DNA from: Symsagittifera roscoffensis
Taxonomy: Eukaryota; Xenacoelomorpha; Acoela; Convolutidae
Length of the DNA: 64,000 nt
Assembly (NCBI RefSeq): GCF_963678635.1
Contig: NC_087070.1
Span: 39,478,397 to 39,542,396 of the forward strand
Direction of reading: 5' to 3'
The translations under genes were made by a program, and so were the position numbers. The notes below the pieces were generated by a model. The model ran no database searches, was not told the origin of the DNA, and worked only from the letters and a program-made list of their open reading frames with translations. Within the stretch, counting starts at the first letter, position 1, and every line of letters starts with the position of its first letter. This document shows, one piece after another, positions 33,585-46,440 of this stretch.

Positions 33585-35992
33585 CTGATCTAAGCTTATT
33601 ATGAGGACCGATCCCTTAGCGCTGATCAGAGGGGCCACGGAGTTAGTTTGTGACAGTGATCTATGGACCAGCAGTCACGTTTGCATTCCCTGATGTTAAG
33701 GTGGAAGCTTACAGGAGGTCGGTGTTGCACCTGAACCTCATATCAGCAGTGGACGGGAGTGTGCTGAACTGGCGTGAGCAGCATGTTTTGCGAGTACTCA
33801 TGAGCGAAGATCTGTTGTTTGGAAAGATAGCAGAGCCAGAAATGACGGTCGACAACTTTGATGACCACTTCCGTGATCGTATGGGAGAAGTAGAAAGAGG
33901 GCACATTGAAGTATTTCCGAAGCTCTGGAATCTAAGGCCCTATGGCAAGACGAATGGTGAGATAACAAGAATTCCTCGTCTCACTGCGGCATATCACAAG
34001 GTGAGAGAAGAGACAAAAGATTGGGGTGATTACGAGAAGGTGTCAGAAGAAATCCCTGAATTCCCTCTGATAAGAAGGATGGTGCTCGGAGCAGTCTCCG
34101 TAGTACAAACTCCTAGACTAAGAGCATTTGAAACCAATGAAAGGAGGATAGAGAAATTCGTGGGAACGATGGATCCATACTTTGTGGGGAGGAAAGCCGC
34201 CGTGTTGCAATACACACGATTTGCCTACACGGATCAAGCGACAAGGAGACGAATAAGCAACGCCGCGACTCCCAAGCCTGGAGGGTTTGATGAGGAATAA
34301 GCGGGGTTAGACTTAGCGCCTATGAAGATGAGAGGCAGAACCGAACTGCCTGAGGCCTCCTTGATCCTGACTAGTGTGAAACCGGAGTTGACGGTAGGAG
34401 GAACGCTGCAGACGAGAACCTTCCTAGCACCCTTCGGCTGTGAGGAAATCAAAGTGGTCCATGGAGAAGAGGAAGATGGATCGGCCGGCACACTGATCAT
34501 ACCGAAATTTCTGGAAGGGGGCGACACTGGAAAGCAAGGACCCTCAAGCTCGAAGAAGGATACGTCAGAAGGAGGTGATGGGCAGGGAGTAAGCCGTCAA
34601 ACGGAAGAACCCGTGCAACAAGATGCAAATCAAGCTGGTGGGGAAGACGACAGGGCATCGACAGGAGGAATATCCAGCCTGGATTTCAATTTCCTCAGTG
34701 ATTTTGAGAACAATGCGGATACGTTGGAGGCGATTGAGCCAGCAGATGAAGGCACTTCGACACTGGAACCTCCGTCAGCCTTTACAGAAATGAAACGGAA
34801 TTTGCCGGAGAGCAGTTCTCCGGACAATTCGAGAAATAACGAACAAAGAATCCTCATGGAATCACCTAGGAGGAGAAGAATAGAAGGCTCTGCCAGAGTA
34901 CCTTTCTTGGAAACGTTGCCCGAAGAAGAGTGGGAAGTACATCACCGAGACCATGAAGTACATCACCGAGAAGTACATCACCGAGACAGTGGTTCAGAGC
35001 TATGGGACCCAGTCCATGTTGAAAGTAGGTTTCAACCGACCACTGATGCGGGAAGTCCTTGACAAACTTGACGAGTGTGAAGGGGGATTGAGTGAGTTGT
35101 TGATCGACTCAGCCACTGACGAAAGTGAAGCAAACTCTCCTATAAAGATGACAACGCAAGAGGATAAAGGAGAAGTTGTGTATCTGTCGAGAACTAGGAA
35201 AGGAACGATGCGATCGAAATTGGTGATTGATAAGATCAATGAGATGAAGATTAAACTAGGCAGCATTGTGATACCGAGGAGAGCGGGAAAGACGAAGGTG
35301 GATTCGGAGATATCGGTAAAAGCTGTCAACTCAGCGAAAAGCAAACTAGTCGGAGAAGTCATGGATTTGGGACAAGGTGACGATCGATTGCCTGGCACAG
35401 ACAGAATGTTGACGGATGTAGCAGTGGTGCCGCCCATTCTCATGGCAGGGATAAAATTGACAGGTTATAAATCGAAACGGAAAGACCGCACTCTGACTGG
35501 AGCAACGTTAGAAATTGAAATACTCAGCCAATGTGGAGAAAGTACCATGAAAGACTTCAAACCGTTTCCCATGAACCACGGAAAGGGAAGTGTCGTAGGA
35601 CAACTGGTCCCAGTGGAATATAATCGACTGACACTGTCGGAGACTGTAGCAATAGATGAACCCACCGGTGGGTACATGGAGATGTTGGAGTACAGAAACT
35701 GGGCCAGAGGACACTTAATGAGTGCCATGGAAGGTTATCTGGAGACAATGATGCAAGGCACCACCCTTAAGCAGAAAGCATACGGGACTCAGCGTCGTCT
35801 GAGATGCAGGCGGAAACGATCGAGCAGTTGGTGAGCCTTCCATGGAAATCTGTAGTGTTACGGTACTTTGAAGAGGAAATGAGGACTACGGCAGTAACTT
35901 ACGTGAGCTCTCATGGCAGTAACTTACGTGAGAACCGAATTACAACTGAGGTTCGCCTGGTGCATGACGGGATTGACTCGCGGGGAATATGA
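33572..35992 (+). pseudogene. Element B cistron 5: large charged protein, broken
   Basis: ATG 33572 (MPLLTDL, same as element A) lies inside the last codons of cistron 4. A TGA near 33602 and a shift lead to the frame 33650-34300 (YGPAVTFAFPD, FPKLWNLRP, IPEFPLIRRMVLG), then 34322-35062 and 34953-35834. A short repeat gaagtacatcaccgaga occurs three times near 34934-34985. An 18-bp direct repeat (35890-35907 and 35915-35932) sits at the cistron 5/6 border. No domain recognised. Confidence 0.55.
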
Positions 35993-38448
35993 CTCAGAAG
36001 AAAGGAAAAGGTCAAAAGAAGAGAAGGTATTCCTGATGACGAACCTGAGGGATCTGATAATCCAGGAGGGAATGGCAGTAGCGTGTGCGAAGCGGAGAGA
36101 CGCTCTCTGTTTCATTCGATTCCTGATAGAGCAGATTTCAGTGCCAGCCTTGAACACCTGTGTCAAGATGCTGAGGGAGGGCGATGAACGATTAAAAACG
36201 AGTAAAAGCCTTACTCTTGCTAGCACTGCTGGATATGCATCAGAGCAAGCCGATGAGGGTGAATATGAAAGAACTTGAAGAGTTAGAACCCATGAGGAAA
36301 ATAGACGAAATCAGGAGATTCTCAAACAAGGAGCTGAGACTCACTAAAAAATCTATGGGGGCACTGCCGAAATCCAGTGAGTACTGTGGACCGATCAGGA
36401 AGATGTCATACAGCTACGTGTCCGGAGTCATAGGGATAGCGTACAACCCTTTCCTGAGTGAAGAAATACGCGATTGCTTCTTTGATTACGAGCAAGCAGT
36501 GTTGCTAAGGTTCTGGACGTCGAGAATTGTAACGATTAAGAGCGCTACTAATCCGCAGACCAAGTTGGGACTAGTATTGAAGAAAAGGTGACTGCACCTT
36601 CCGTGCCAATATCCGACAAACGAGTGGAGTTTGGATTGGGATTCTCAGACGAATTACTGAGAACGAGCTTGATGGTAGTGTGGGAACTGATGAGACCATC
36701 ATGGTGTCCTAGTCCCAATGCTGACTCGATACTACGGGCTACACAAGATGTGCAGAGGGAGCTAAATGCAGACTGTAACCTGCGTGACCTTAACATCATT
36801 TATAATGTGATGACAACAGCCTCTAGGAGCAACGGGGAAGACACAGTGGAGTTGCCTGGCTGGGGACCAGAAGACTGGGTCAAACCTGGTAGCTGTCTGG
36901 CGGAAGTCTGTGGACTGGAGGGTCACGTTTGTGGAGGTCTGTACTGTGTGAGGACCCTAGAGAAACAATACAAGCAATTGACGATATTGTTTGGGAACGT
37001 TGTGATGAAAGCAAGAACAGAAACGGAACTGATCGCAGGTTGCCATGGAGGAACCGAGGTGAATCTAGTGACTGCAGTAGGATTCTATAGCATGTTTGGT
37101 TCTTTAGAGTCATTATTGAATCTAGAACAGAAGCATGAGATGGTCACAGCCATCAGTGTAGAAGTGTTCCCAGGAGTTTCGCAAACTGAGCAAAAGCACA
37201 TAGGAAAATGGAGGGAAGCGATCGAGGCGGAAATGAAAATCCGATACAGTGAAACTTATCGTAGACCATCAGGAGCACGATATTTGGTGGGATCGACATT
37301 AGCTCCATTGTGCAAGAGCAGATACCCGGTGCATTTCGTAGCTGTGGATGTAAAGAGTACGAGAAAGCTCGTGGATCAAGCCTTCTCAGTTCCAAAGTGT
37401 GTGAGATTAGCGAGAATGTCAGAAAGATCTTATGAGTTATTGTGCAAAATGTTCTCAGCAGTTCCAGAGAGAACAAAGGAGGAGTTGGAATTGATACTGG
37501 GAAGGAAGTTCATGGGATACGTGAGTGGGAACTTCAGTGACTTTGCGAGACAGAAACAGAGAAGATCAACCGTTACAGATTACAATACAGTAGACGAGAA
37601 TGATGAAGTCAACCGAGTGATGATGGAAGTGGAACCATTACTGGAAGCTTCGGGAAAGCGTAATTGGAGGAGCATCATGTTGACACATGACGAGTTTCCC
37701 TGCCACTGCTTGCTGCAGACCTGGTGGTATCCCGAGCGTAGTAATCTGGTGTTGATCTGGGACTCTGGAGAGCTGCTCTCCATGGGTTTACCAGACTCAT
37801 CACGGCCCATAGCAGTAGTGATAGTGGGAGTTATGATGGCGATAATGTGGCTGGAGGCTCATGTGAGAGAGAACAATAGACAGGAGGCGCCAACGAGAGA
37901 ACAATTGCAGAAATTGGATTGTCTAAAAGATTTAGATCTTTTTGAGACCATCTGCAAGATTCTGAACATTCCGATGGAAGTAAAAAAAGATATGGGCAAG
38001 AAGATGACTGATGCCCTGGTTTAGAGCCAACATGACTGCATGGTTGTACGAATACGCCAAAAAACATATGTCGAAGCACGGCAGAGTGTACAGTGGGTAT
38101 CAGCTGGACATTGGGGCAGGAGCTTTCAAGCGAGCTTTCGTGACTCATCGGAATGCAGTGACCACCGCTGTGAAGAGAATTTCCAGGACAAGTGAACGTG
38201 ATGGAAGGTAGAAAGAAGAGATGTTGAAGGAATATTTGGAGAGAAACGTGACTTTGTGCCTTCACAATAGCTTCTGCAGAAACAGAGAATCTAATGTAGA
38301 TCCCCTACCTTGTTGTAAACAGAGGTTAGAAGAACAGAAGTGTTGGAGGACTGCTTCTAACAGCGTCAGAATAGCTAACGATGTGTTGCAAGACACAGAA
38401 ACTGAAAGTGCAGAGTCAATGTCGCAGGAGGAGGAGATGGAGGATTGA
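35913..38448 (+). pseudogene. Element B cistron 6: Cys/His-cluster protein, mostly intact
   Basis: ATG 35913 (MAVTYVRTEL) overlaps the end of cistron 5. The frame breaks near 36215-36280, then 36217-36591, a large open part 36588-38024 (478 codons), 38011-38211 and 38221-38448. Landmarks are DEIRRF, YVSGVIG, RPSWCP, GSCL...CG...HVC...CVR, AFSVPKCVRLARMS, MEVEPLLEAS, EFPCHCL, GLPDSS and HNSFCRNRES. The stretch PIAVVIVGVMMAIMWL is hydrophobic but short for a membrane span and aligns with a less hydrophobic one in A. Function unknown; the conserved Cys/His pattern suggests metal binding. Confidence 0.6.
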
Positions 38449-38741
38449 CAAATGGCCGAAAAACAAGATGCAAAAAGAAAGAAAATTAGAAGAATTTAGA
38501 AGTTTTAGAACTCCTAAGCGACGAAAAAAGAAGAAACAAAGAAGTGACAAAAGAGAAGAAGTTAAAACTCAGAATTGTTTTATGTGTGTGACGAAAATTC
38601 AAGTGAGAAACTAAGCAACCAAGTTGTAATTGAAAACTGAAACATTTAGTTGAGTTTTGAGCATTAAAGGAATTGTTGAATTTATAAATTTGCATTTTGA
38701 TTTTAGTTAGTGGCTTTGGAGACACTTACAGAGAAATATTT
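38449..38741 (+). other. Trailing sequence of element B
   Basis: A- and G-rich on the plus strand directly after the last stop. Possibly the 3' untranslated region. No LTR or polypurine-LTR junction is recognised. Confidence 0.3.
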
Positions 38742-38932
38742 GGCCTTGTAAGGCCCCGAGCACAAATATTCCGTCACTTTCTTCAATGGTCGGGAAAAAA
38801 TCAAATTGTTCAAGTAACAGCCCAAATTATTTGAAATCGAGGCGGTTATAGAAAAATGATCGCCTTTCATATCAAAACTTTGACCCTTTGAGTGCTCAAA
38901 GTAACTTTTATTTCGGTAATTTTTCAGTCATT
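38742..38932. repeat. Repeat copy 1 (pair with 41761-41953)
   Basis: About 190 bases nearly identical to 41761-41953, including ccccgagcacaaatattccg, which is also the inverted 5' part of the Helitron-like elements at 49614 and 56575. Probably a 5' terminal fragment of such an element plus flank. Confidence 0.7.
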
Positions 38933-40930
38933 TGGTAAACGATTAGTGTAATGATAAGAAAATCTGGCTAATCAAAAGTTTGTTTTTGATCAGCCAACGC
39001 TAAGTTTTCTAGAACAATGTCATTGAAACTGTTTTCATTAGTTTTTTAAAACAATTGAAATACTATATCCAGAATGCTGGTACCAAGATCAAACACCATG
39101 GACTTCCGACTGCCCTTTGAAATCGGGATGAAACAACTTGTTCGCTTTTTTCCATATTTTTTTATGTTGTCCTCTCACGCCATATAAGTACGCCATATAA
39201 AGTATAAACCCCCCCCCCCCTAAATCCGCCCCTGCTGCTTATATTTATAGGGATAGTAATTCTTCAGTAGATACCATAGAGAGGAGGCAAATTGTTGAGT
39301 AGTCCGAAAAGTTTAAGCTTTAGTTCTAAAATTGAAAAAGAAATTTAAAAAAAAATCAAAGAAACAAATCAAGTTTACATATTCAACTGATACTAGCAAT
39401 TTTCGTAATAATTAGTTCTCTTTTTTCTATCAAATGTTTTGCGAACATTCGCTTAAATTTTACGCAAATTTATGATGCTTGGCAATATATAGTTATAAGC
39501 TGAATGAATAACTTTAATCCTACAAAATCTGCTCTGAGCAATACTTGAGTTTGTTCTTTTTCAGTCTTTTGAATGGGAATTACTATTTTTTTTGAAGAGC
39601 AATCAATATTCATGACAAGAATTTGTTATTAACGGGTATATAGGCCTCTTAGATAGCTCGGAAATTGGAACATATTGTTAAAACTCTTCCAAGTTGGACT
39701 ATTTGAAGTTTGCTGGAAATGTTGAGCTTTTCTTTTACGTTTGTCCTTCAAAAATAATTTCAAACACATTTTTTTCTTCCACGTTTAGATTTAATTTTCT
39801 TTAAAACTATTATTGGGACAATTGCATGTTCTGACTTTGATTTTATCTTCCATGATTTTCATTATTTGGAATCACCTGCAAAATTTTGTCTACTGCCTTC
39901 GGGGAAGGAGTAAAGAACCGACCCAGGCATCCTCTTCCTCAAAGGGGGACTAGAAGAGACAAAAGATATTTTTGAAGTGGTGCCTTTTCGTACTTTTTAT
40001 CACGTGACACCTGTCCTTATAAGCCGCATTCATAATTAGTATAAACTCATCTACAGTTAAGACCAAAGCAAACCTATCCTTCCCGACGGTTTCTCTAAAC
40101 AGGACTTTTTATCAACCGTTCAGTCAATTTTTGTTACAATTTGCTTATTTATTTTTATTATAAAAACAGACATTTATACCAAATTCACCATCATACCCTT
40201 AACAGAGTGTTGTTTAGATTTAGAATTCAGTTGGGGTCGTCTAAAGCATCCTTACTTTTAGAGAGTATATTAATATAGGCGGCATTTGAGAGATAAGGAC
40301 AAAAATGCTCACCAAAGGAAAGAGATCAAAAGGCCGCATATTTGATTGCTATTCTACTTTGATTTGTCCACTTATCTATCAAGCAGAAAACTGGGATTTA
40401 GACCAAAAACTCAATTCTCCTAAAACAATTTTTCTTTTTTTTTCATCATCTATTTTGTTATGCTCTGCTTGTTTTTCTTCATTTTTGATTTATGTTTAAT
40501 TACATCAGTCATCGAGATCTACCTACAGCTGGTTTTTTTTATTTATGCTACGTTTTTGCTCTTTGTAACTCGGGATATGAAAAATTGTTATGGGCTATTT
40601 ACATCATCTATACGCTCCATCAGTCCAAAAGTCCATATAATCTCCTTATGGAGCTATAAAAGGAAAGCTATAAAAATGATCGGCTCCTTTTCCTGGGAGG
40701 GGAGGTACCGAAATCACCGCTCCGCCACTTAACTGCCTCTGTAATTCTTGGTTGATCCCTGGTCAATAGTCTTATAGTCTGACGGCAACAAAACTTGAAA
40801 CAATTATCCGAAAAGAATATAACTTTCCGGTTTATTAGAAAATGAAATTCGTAATATTCCTTTAAATCTTTATTCGAAACTTTTTGAATGGTTTTTATTT
40901 ATCGAGTTGTGACTTCCATAGCAGAACAAA
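38933..40930. other. AT-rich stretch, no gene seen
   Basis: About 2 kb. A 12-base C-run near 39209-39220 next to taaatccgcccctgc. Short reading frames only, none with a recognisable product. Confidence 0.4.
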
Positions 40931-41820
40931 CAAGACTGCTCGTATCAAGGCGAATCCTTGAAAATTCCCACTGCTTTTTAAGAGCTATGGGGAAGTTTTC
41001 GATGATAGTTTTGACGATGAGTAAAAAAATTGATGTTATTCAAAGGAAAAATGAAATTTTTTTTGTTCTTAGTATGGTAAATCTTTTGAAAAATAGCCTG
41101 CTTCAACCAATTTGGAACAATTTCTACGACGGATAAGATCTCCGCTTACACATTAATAGCTCAAAATATATCGTGCGTTAACTGTCCTAAATTAGCCATA
41201 TTGGCAATTTTTGAACCCCCGAAAGTTTTTGAAAAATCGCAGGTGAAATATTTTTTAAACTTGAGCTCAAGACAACAACACTTTTCGGATAGTATAAAAA
41301 ACATTCCGTCAAAAACGGCTAGTTAAAAAGTCAAAATTTGTCTGGAGAAAAAAAACAACCATTACGAGGCCAAATTGTGTATTTGGTGAAATGTAAGCGG
41401 ATAACGCAGCAGGCCGAAAAAAAATTTGTCGCAAAATTTGCAGCAATGCCAGTGTTCCTTAAATTTCGGTGCTCTTTTGGATTCCACGAACACGTAACAA
41501 AAACACAGTATCGTTCAAATCCCCCAAAAATGGCATCCGTTTACATTTGCGGAATCCGCTTACATTTGCGGAAACCTGAACAACTAAATAAGTTCGCTCT
41601 TGCGGACTCCATGACAAAACTAATGAGCCGACAAAATAAAATTTACACGAAAATTTTGTAAATGGTAAATGCAATCCTTTCATATTTCAAAACAAGTTTG
41701 AAGACTTGTCTCTGGATTCAAGTGATCTATAAACAACAAATTCTGCGCCTATACAAAGAAAATTTTGGCCTCGTTAGGCCCCGAGCACAAATATTCCGTC
41801 ACTTTCTTCAATGGTCAGGA
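40931..41820 (-). mobile_element. Helitron2-like non-autonomous element, copy 3
   Basis: Minus-strand 3' end is CAAGGATTCGCCTTG (hairpin, 40946-40960), 11 nt, then CTTG. The body is homologous in inverted orientation to 49614-50143. The upper end carries gtcagga, a diverged form of the GTCGGAA terminus. About 890 bp, longer than the other copies. No helicase ORF. Confidence 0.55.
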
Positions 41821-41953
41821 AAAAATCAAATTGTTCAAGTAACAGCCCAAATTATTTGAAATCGAGGCGGTTATCGAAAAATGATAGCCTTTCAAATCAA
41901 AATTTTGACCCTTTGAGTGCTCAAAGTAACTTTTATTTCGCAAATGTTTTCAG
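41761..41953. repeat. Repeat copy 2, running into the assembly gap
   Basis: Matches 38742-38932; the assembly gap starts immediately after the shared part (ttttcag). Confidence 0.7.
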
Positions 41954-42153
41954 NNNNNNNNNNNNNNNNNNNNNNNNNNNNNNNNNNNNNNNNNNNNNNN
42001 NNNNNNNNNNNNNNNNNNNNNNNNNNNNNNNNNNNNNNNNNNNNNNNNNNNNNNNNNNNNNNNNNNNNNNNNNNNNNNNNNNNNNNNNNNNNNNNNNNNN
42101 NNNNNNNNNNNNNNNNNNNNNNNNNNNNNNNNNNNNNNNNNNNNNNNNNNNNN
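41954..42153. other. Assembly gap (200 N)
   Basis: Exactly 200 unknown bases, a fixed-size scaffold gap. Order and orientation across it are not shown by sequence. Confidence 0.98.
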
Positions 42154-44856
42154 ATTCTCACAAATGACCTCTTCGAAAAAGTGACTTTTTAATATGACCA
42201 AGTGTTTATTTGATAGGGACTAACTGCTTCCAGTCTAAAGGTTTTTTTTCACATGTTTTTCCGATCTTCTTCCCAAATATTAGTTCAATAGTGATAATTT
42301 TCATCAGCAGAGGAAACAGCCGCAGATAGAACTGGAAACGAATGAAAAGTAAAATAAAAGTTATTAGGAGCAGGATGCAGTATAGTTTCCTCCCTATCAT
42401 TTCACTCTCCGAGTTTCCTCAGCGCGGCCAAATCGATTCACTTGAAGTTTATCGGAGCGTAACTATATTACCTGCATGCTTTTGTGACGTTCAGGTTGTG
42501 TCTAATTACCCCCGCTTAAGTGGTCCTTAAGCTGTGGCATCTTTTTTTCAGTGCCCTCAGTAAAAAAATTATAAAATCGCGGTATATGTACCATTCAAGA
42601 GCGAGATTACTGAATCGAGTTCTAATAGCTTCGTCGTCTCATTACAATTCTGACGGTAAGCTATGCCACTTTCTCGTTTCTTATCGAACTTTTATTGGTC
42701 TCAAAGTGCTCTTGGCGCCATTTTATACTAGCTATTGTGCGATTTCTACTCCAAATTAGATTTTTATGAGCTTCTTTTTCTTTCGTCTAGTCCAGAAAAA
42801 TTTCGTCAGCATAATGTATGAAAAAAGCAATAAGGTATTTTAAATTTGTTAAGAGACCTAAATGAAGGGAAACACCGAATGGAAAGCATCCACGAATACA
42901 ATGAACTAATTGATCGGAGCTAATTTGTTGCTTACTTTCTGTTAAACTTCTGCCGTGAATGTTAGATTTTATGCTAAACTTCATGTCGAATCCCACTATT
43001 GACTTGAATGTTTGCTTACAAATGTTATTACTATCATTTAACAAACATGCTGCTGGAAGAACCATATTGGAAGATTAATAGTTATTGGCAGAATCGTTTT
43101 CTTCTAAAAGTGGATCGAAGGAATTGATTTTTATCTTCAGCAGATCAAATTAAAATCTTCGCCCCATTTTCACTGAGGAAAAGAGCGAAAAGTTTGTGCT
43201 CGATTGGTTTTTTTTCTCCAGACAAATTTCAACTTTTTAGTTAGCAGCTCTTGACAAAATCTTTTTATACTGTCTGAAAAATATTGATACCCAGGGCACA
43301 AAATATAGAATTTTTTTTTAACCCGTGGTCGCTTTTTGCAAGCCTGTAGCGGTTTGAATCGGGAATTTTTTTGTCTACTTTTTTCAAATTTTAAAAATCA
43401 ACGCGGTAGCGCCAATTTAAACCATTCCAAATTTAATTGACGCAAAATATATCCCTTTCTACGTTACAAAACGTGAGAGGGAAAAATTTGAAAAAAAAGA
43501 TAACTCGCATGAGGGTGAATTGATAAAATAATCGATGTTTTTTTTTAAATTTTTTTTTCGTCTATCCCAACCATGCATGCTATGAAAAGTTCAACTGACA
43601 TTTTTTAAGGGGGTAACTCATTAAAAAGAGGAACTCATTTCTTGCCTCAATTCAATTTGCAACAATTTATTTTGTCGCTTAAACTTAAGTAGCACGATTT
43701 GCATCGTGGGTTAATTATCCCAAATCGGTCAATTTAACAATTTTCAAATACTCATAACTTTTCAAAAATTATCAGAGTCAAAATAACTTCTGAGCAAAAG
43801 TTGAGCTCCGGAAAATGTCAATAATGGTTGGTTAAAACATCAAAACTGATTTGGAGAAAAAACCACCCCGCCAAAAAATACACATGCACCAATCAAATCT
43901 TACTTGTTTGGTCACAGAAATTTGATTGGACTATGCGGTTTTTTAAAATTTGATTGGTCCTCTTTTGCTCTCCAACCATATTTGCCTATAATAAACCACC
44001 CAAAAATTATTTTTTTGGTTGTTGTTCCGACTATTGAAAATGAGAAGGAACTTTGTATTGGCTTGTGTTTTGTTTTTTTTTCCTTGCAAAATCAGGTACC
44101 ACGAACAATCATCGTAATGGGCGGAGTAATATATCATTCTAAAGCATTTTCAGTCGTGATTCGAAAGACAGTAGAAAAACTTCAAATTACATTCACAGTG
44201 TCGAAAAAAAAACGATTTAAAATTTTAGATTTTTTTGTATAATTTCTAAATTATGATAATTAGTTGACCGTGTAGGCTTACAATAGCTTTTTTAAGCTTT
44301 ATATAAGCCGTGAAAACTTCAATTTGATCGAATAAAGAAAACTTTTGGAGTTTTTCAGCGCAATTTTGGCTACAAAAAGTTTGAAAATTCAAAAAAATTC
44401 CGCAAAAAAACTGAAAACTATTTAAAAATATTTTCCAAATTTAATTTTTTTTACGTTTTTCTAGTCAGTTTTCTTCAAAAACTGATTTTCAATTGACCAA
44501 TTTTACTATAATTCTCAAATATGTCTAAGTTGTAATTTTACGTTCAGATCTTTTTATCACAACCTGCAAAAAAACGACCCCAACTTGAAAATACTTTTCT
44601 TTTGTATTTTTTTAACACTGTGTTCTGAACATTCTGAGCTTCTTGCACAGGAACTCGCTCTCCTTGTTTGGAATTATTTTATTTTTTGGAACAACTATCT
44701 GTGCTTTAGAATAACTTTTGCTAAGTTAGCTTCAGCAGCAGTGACTGCTCTCAGCTTTTTTAATTCGTCTATGTGAATGCTTTTGTTGCTACTAATGAAA
44801 ATACTGGGAGAAACATTATTTTAATACTCCAGTGAAAACACTGAGAAACTTTGAAC
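42154..44856. other. AT-rich stretch, no gene seen
   Basis: Many homopolymer runs and a partial match near 43190-43280 to the Helitron-like body (cagacaaatttcaactttttag). Reading frames are short and without recognisable motifs. Confidence 0.4.
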
Positions 44857-45329
44857 GGAAGGTTGTTAAACTATTCTATCCCTCCCCCCGTTTGTACTAT
44901 GTAAACTATTTCCCCCCTATGAATGTATTATTTTTGGCAATCACTTCTGTATAAAATATGCCACCATTTAATTTAGGTTTTAATTTAGGCGTTCGCGTTT
45001 GTATTACTATAATATAAACGTTTTTATATAATACATACATTAGGGAAATTAACATAATTTTTTTTTTGAAGAATTTTGAAGTAATTCAGGTATTTTAGCA
45101 CTTTGATTGTTTTGAAGTATTGAAAATGTGTCAACCAACTTCATTCCGCAAACAAGAATGGATAGAAATCGATCATGTACTGAAAAGTTTTCAGATTAAC
45201 TCAAGTACAGCATCGTTTTATCTACAACCATTTTGCGAACAATAATCAATTCCATACAGATATAATTTACTTTTTTTCCACCAAAATAAAAAAAAGATTT
45301 TAGTGACAAAATTTTTTTTATACCCTATA

Positions 45330-46440
45330 AAATCTGTATATTGTCAGTATATAATCTTTAAGCAATAAAACTTGTATATAATCAGTAGATAATCTGTGGA
45401 TCAACTGTAGACAATCAAAATATAATCTGTATAAAATTTGCATCAAAGTGATTATACTACCTAGAAACTATAGGGGTCGTCGAAAAGATTTCAGTTTTGA
45501 TCAATCAGAGTTTAAAGTAATGATTTTTTTTTCACAAATCCAACAAAAATTTGTGATCAGGATAAATTTTTCTCCTTGTTACAGTGAGTTGAACTCGCTT
45601 GAGGAAAATTGCTTAACGCAAATTACAAATTTCGAGAGACCACTCTAAGATTTTGCATCCTAAGGATTACCGCGGAAAGAAAAATAATTTCATGCAAAAT
45701 TCTTCAAATGCCATTTAAAAAGTGAGCCTTTTCAGGGCAATTTTGTGAGAAAAAAATCAACAAAAGTCAGAAAAGTTAACATAATGCAATTACTTTTGCT
45801 GCAATTTATTTCCACAAAACTGAATGAAAATTTCGGATCAATTATCAGTACAAAAGTTTCAAGAAAAAGCCTACATTTTAATTTTAATTCAACATACTCA
45901 TATATATGCATAGTGAGCATGTTGAAAAAATCAGTATAAAATCTGTATATAACATGTAGATTGTCTATATTAAATCTGCATATAATCTGCAGGGGCTGAT
46001 CTAGGATTTTCTCAAAGAGGGAAGCAGATTTTCAAAAACAATTTTAAAATTATGTCGACCTTTTTTATAAGTTGACCAAATTGATTTTTTGAGCTTTTCC
46101 GAATCACTATAAAGGCCACATTTTGATCAAGTTTTCCGCGCCGAAAAAACAGACCAAACAAGGCGTTTAGGAACTTTTTGGCAAATTTTGACCAAAAAAT
46201 CGCGTATTTTTGTCGCGCGTTCCCCGCTCAAAATTAATATATATTGGCGCCGAAGGGCCCTCAGAAAAATTTTTAGGGTCCGTCAGTCAAAATTTTTTCA
46301 GCAGGGGTTCGAATCCACTGGTGTTAATCTGTATATAATCTTCCTATAATTTGTATATAATCTGTAAACTATAGATTATCTGTAGATAATCTGTATTTAG
46401 TCTGTATCTGATCTGTACATATTATACAGAAAATTTGATA
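45330..46440. repeat. Degenerate tataatctgta-type repeats
   Basis: Clusters at about 45330-45435, 45937-45995 and 46325-46440 of ctgtatataatctg variants, interrupted by a ~310-bp insert at 46010-46320. Confidence 0.6.
46010..46320. repeat. Dispersed repeat, relatives at 49148-49500 and 56240-56325
   Basis: ctgatctaggattttctc at one side, and a ggtcgacc...aaatcaatttgg core that recurs in inverted orientation near 49440-49480; the 56240-56325 copy ends ctagatccgctcctg. A short non-coding mobile repeat inserted in the tataatctgta array. Confidence 0.4.

Larger units (their letters stand above)
26775..38448 (+). mobile_element. Element B: diverged plus-strand copy of the giant LTR element, 5'- and LTR-less
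   Basis: Begins inside integrase (LRQYFMQKEGRL) at 26775 and runs through the same module order as element A: integrase, macro-like module, spacer, then four cistrons. Cistron lengths differ from A by only a few percent. No LTR is seen after the last cistron; Helitron-like sequence starts at 38742. It is a different subfamily (about 75% identical in integrase, lower further downstream), so shared features are older than either insertion. Confidence 0.75.

Noticed and set aside
46300-46320. tRNA-like B box (ggttcgaatcc)
   Set aside because: Upstream sequence does not form D or acceptor arms; it lies in a dispersed repeat.
45330-46440. CRISPR-like array
   Set aside because: The tataatctg repeats are irregular, AT-rich and without uniform spacers; the genome is eukaryotic.
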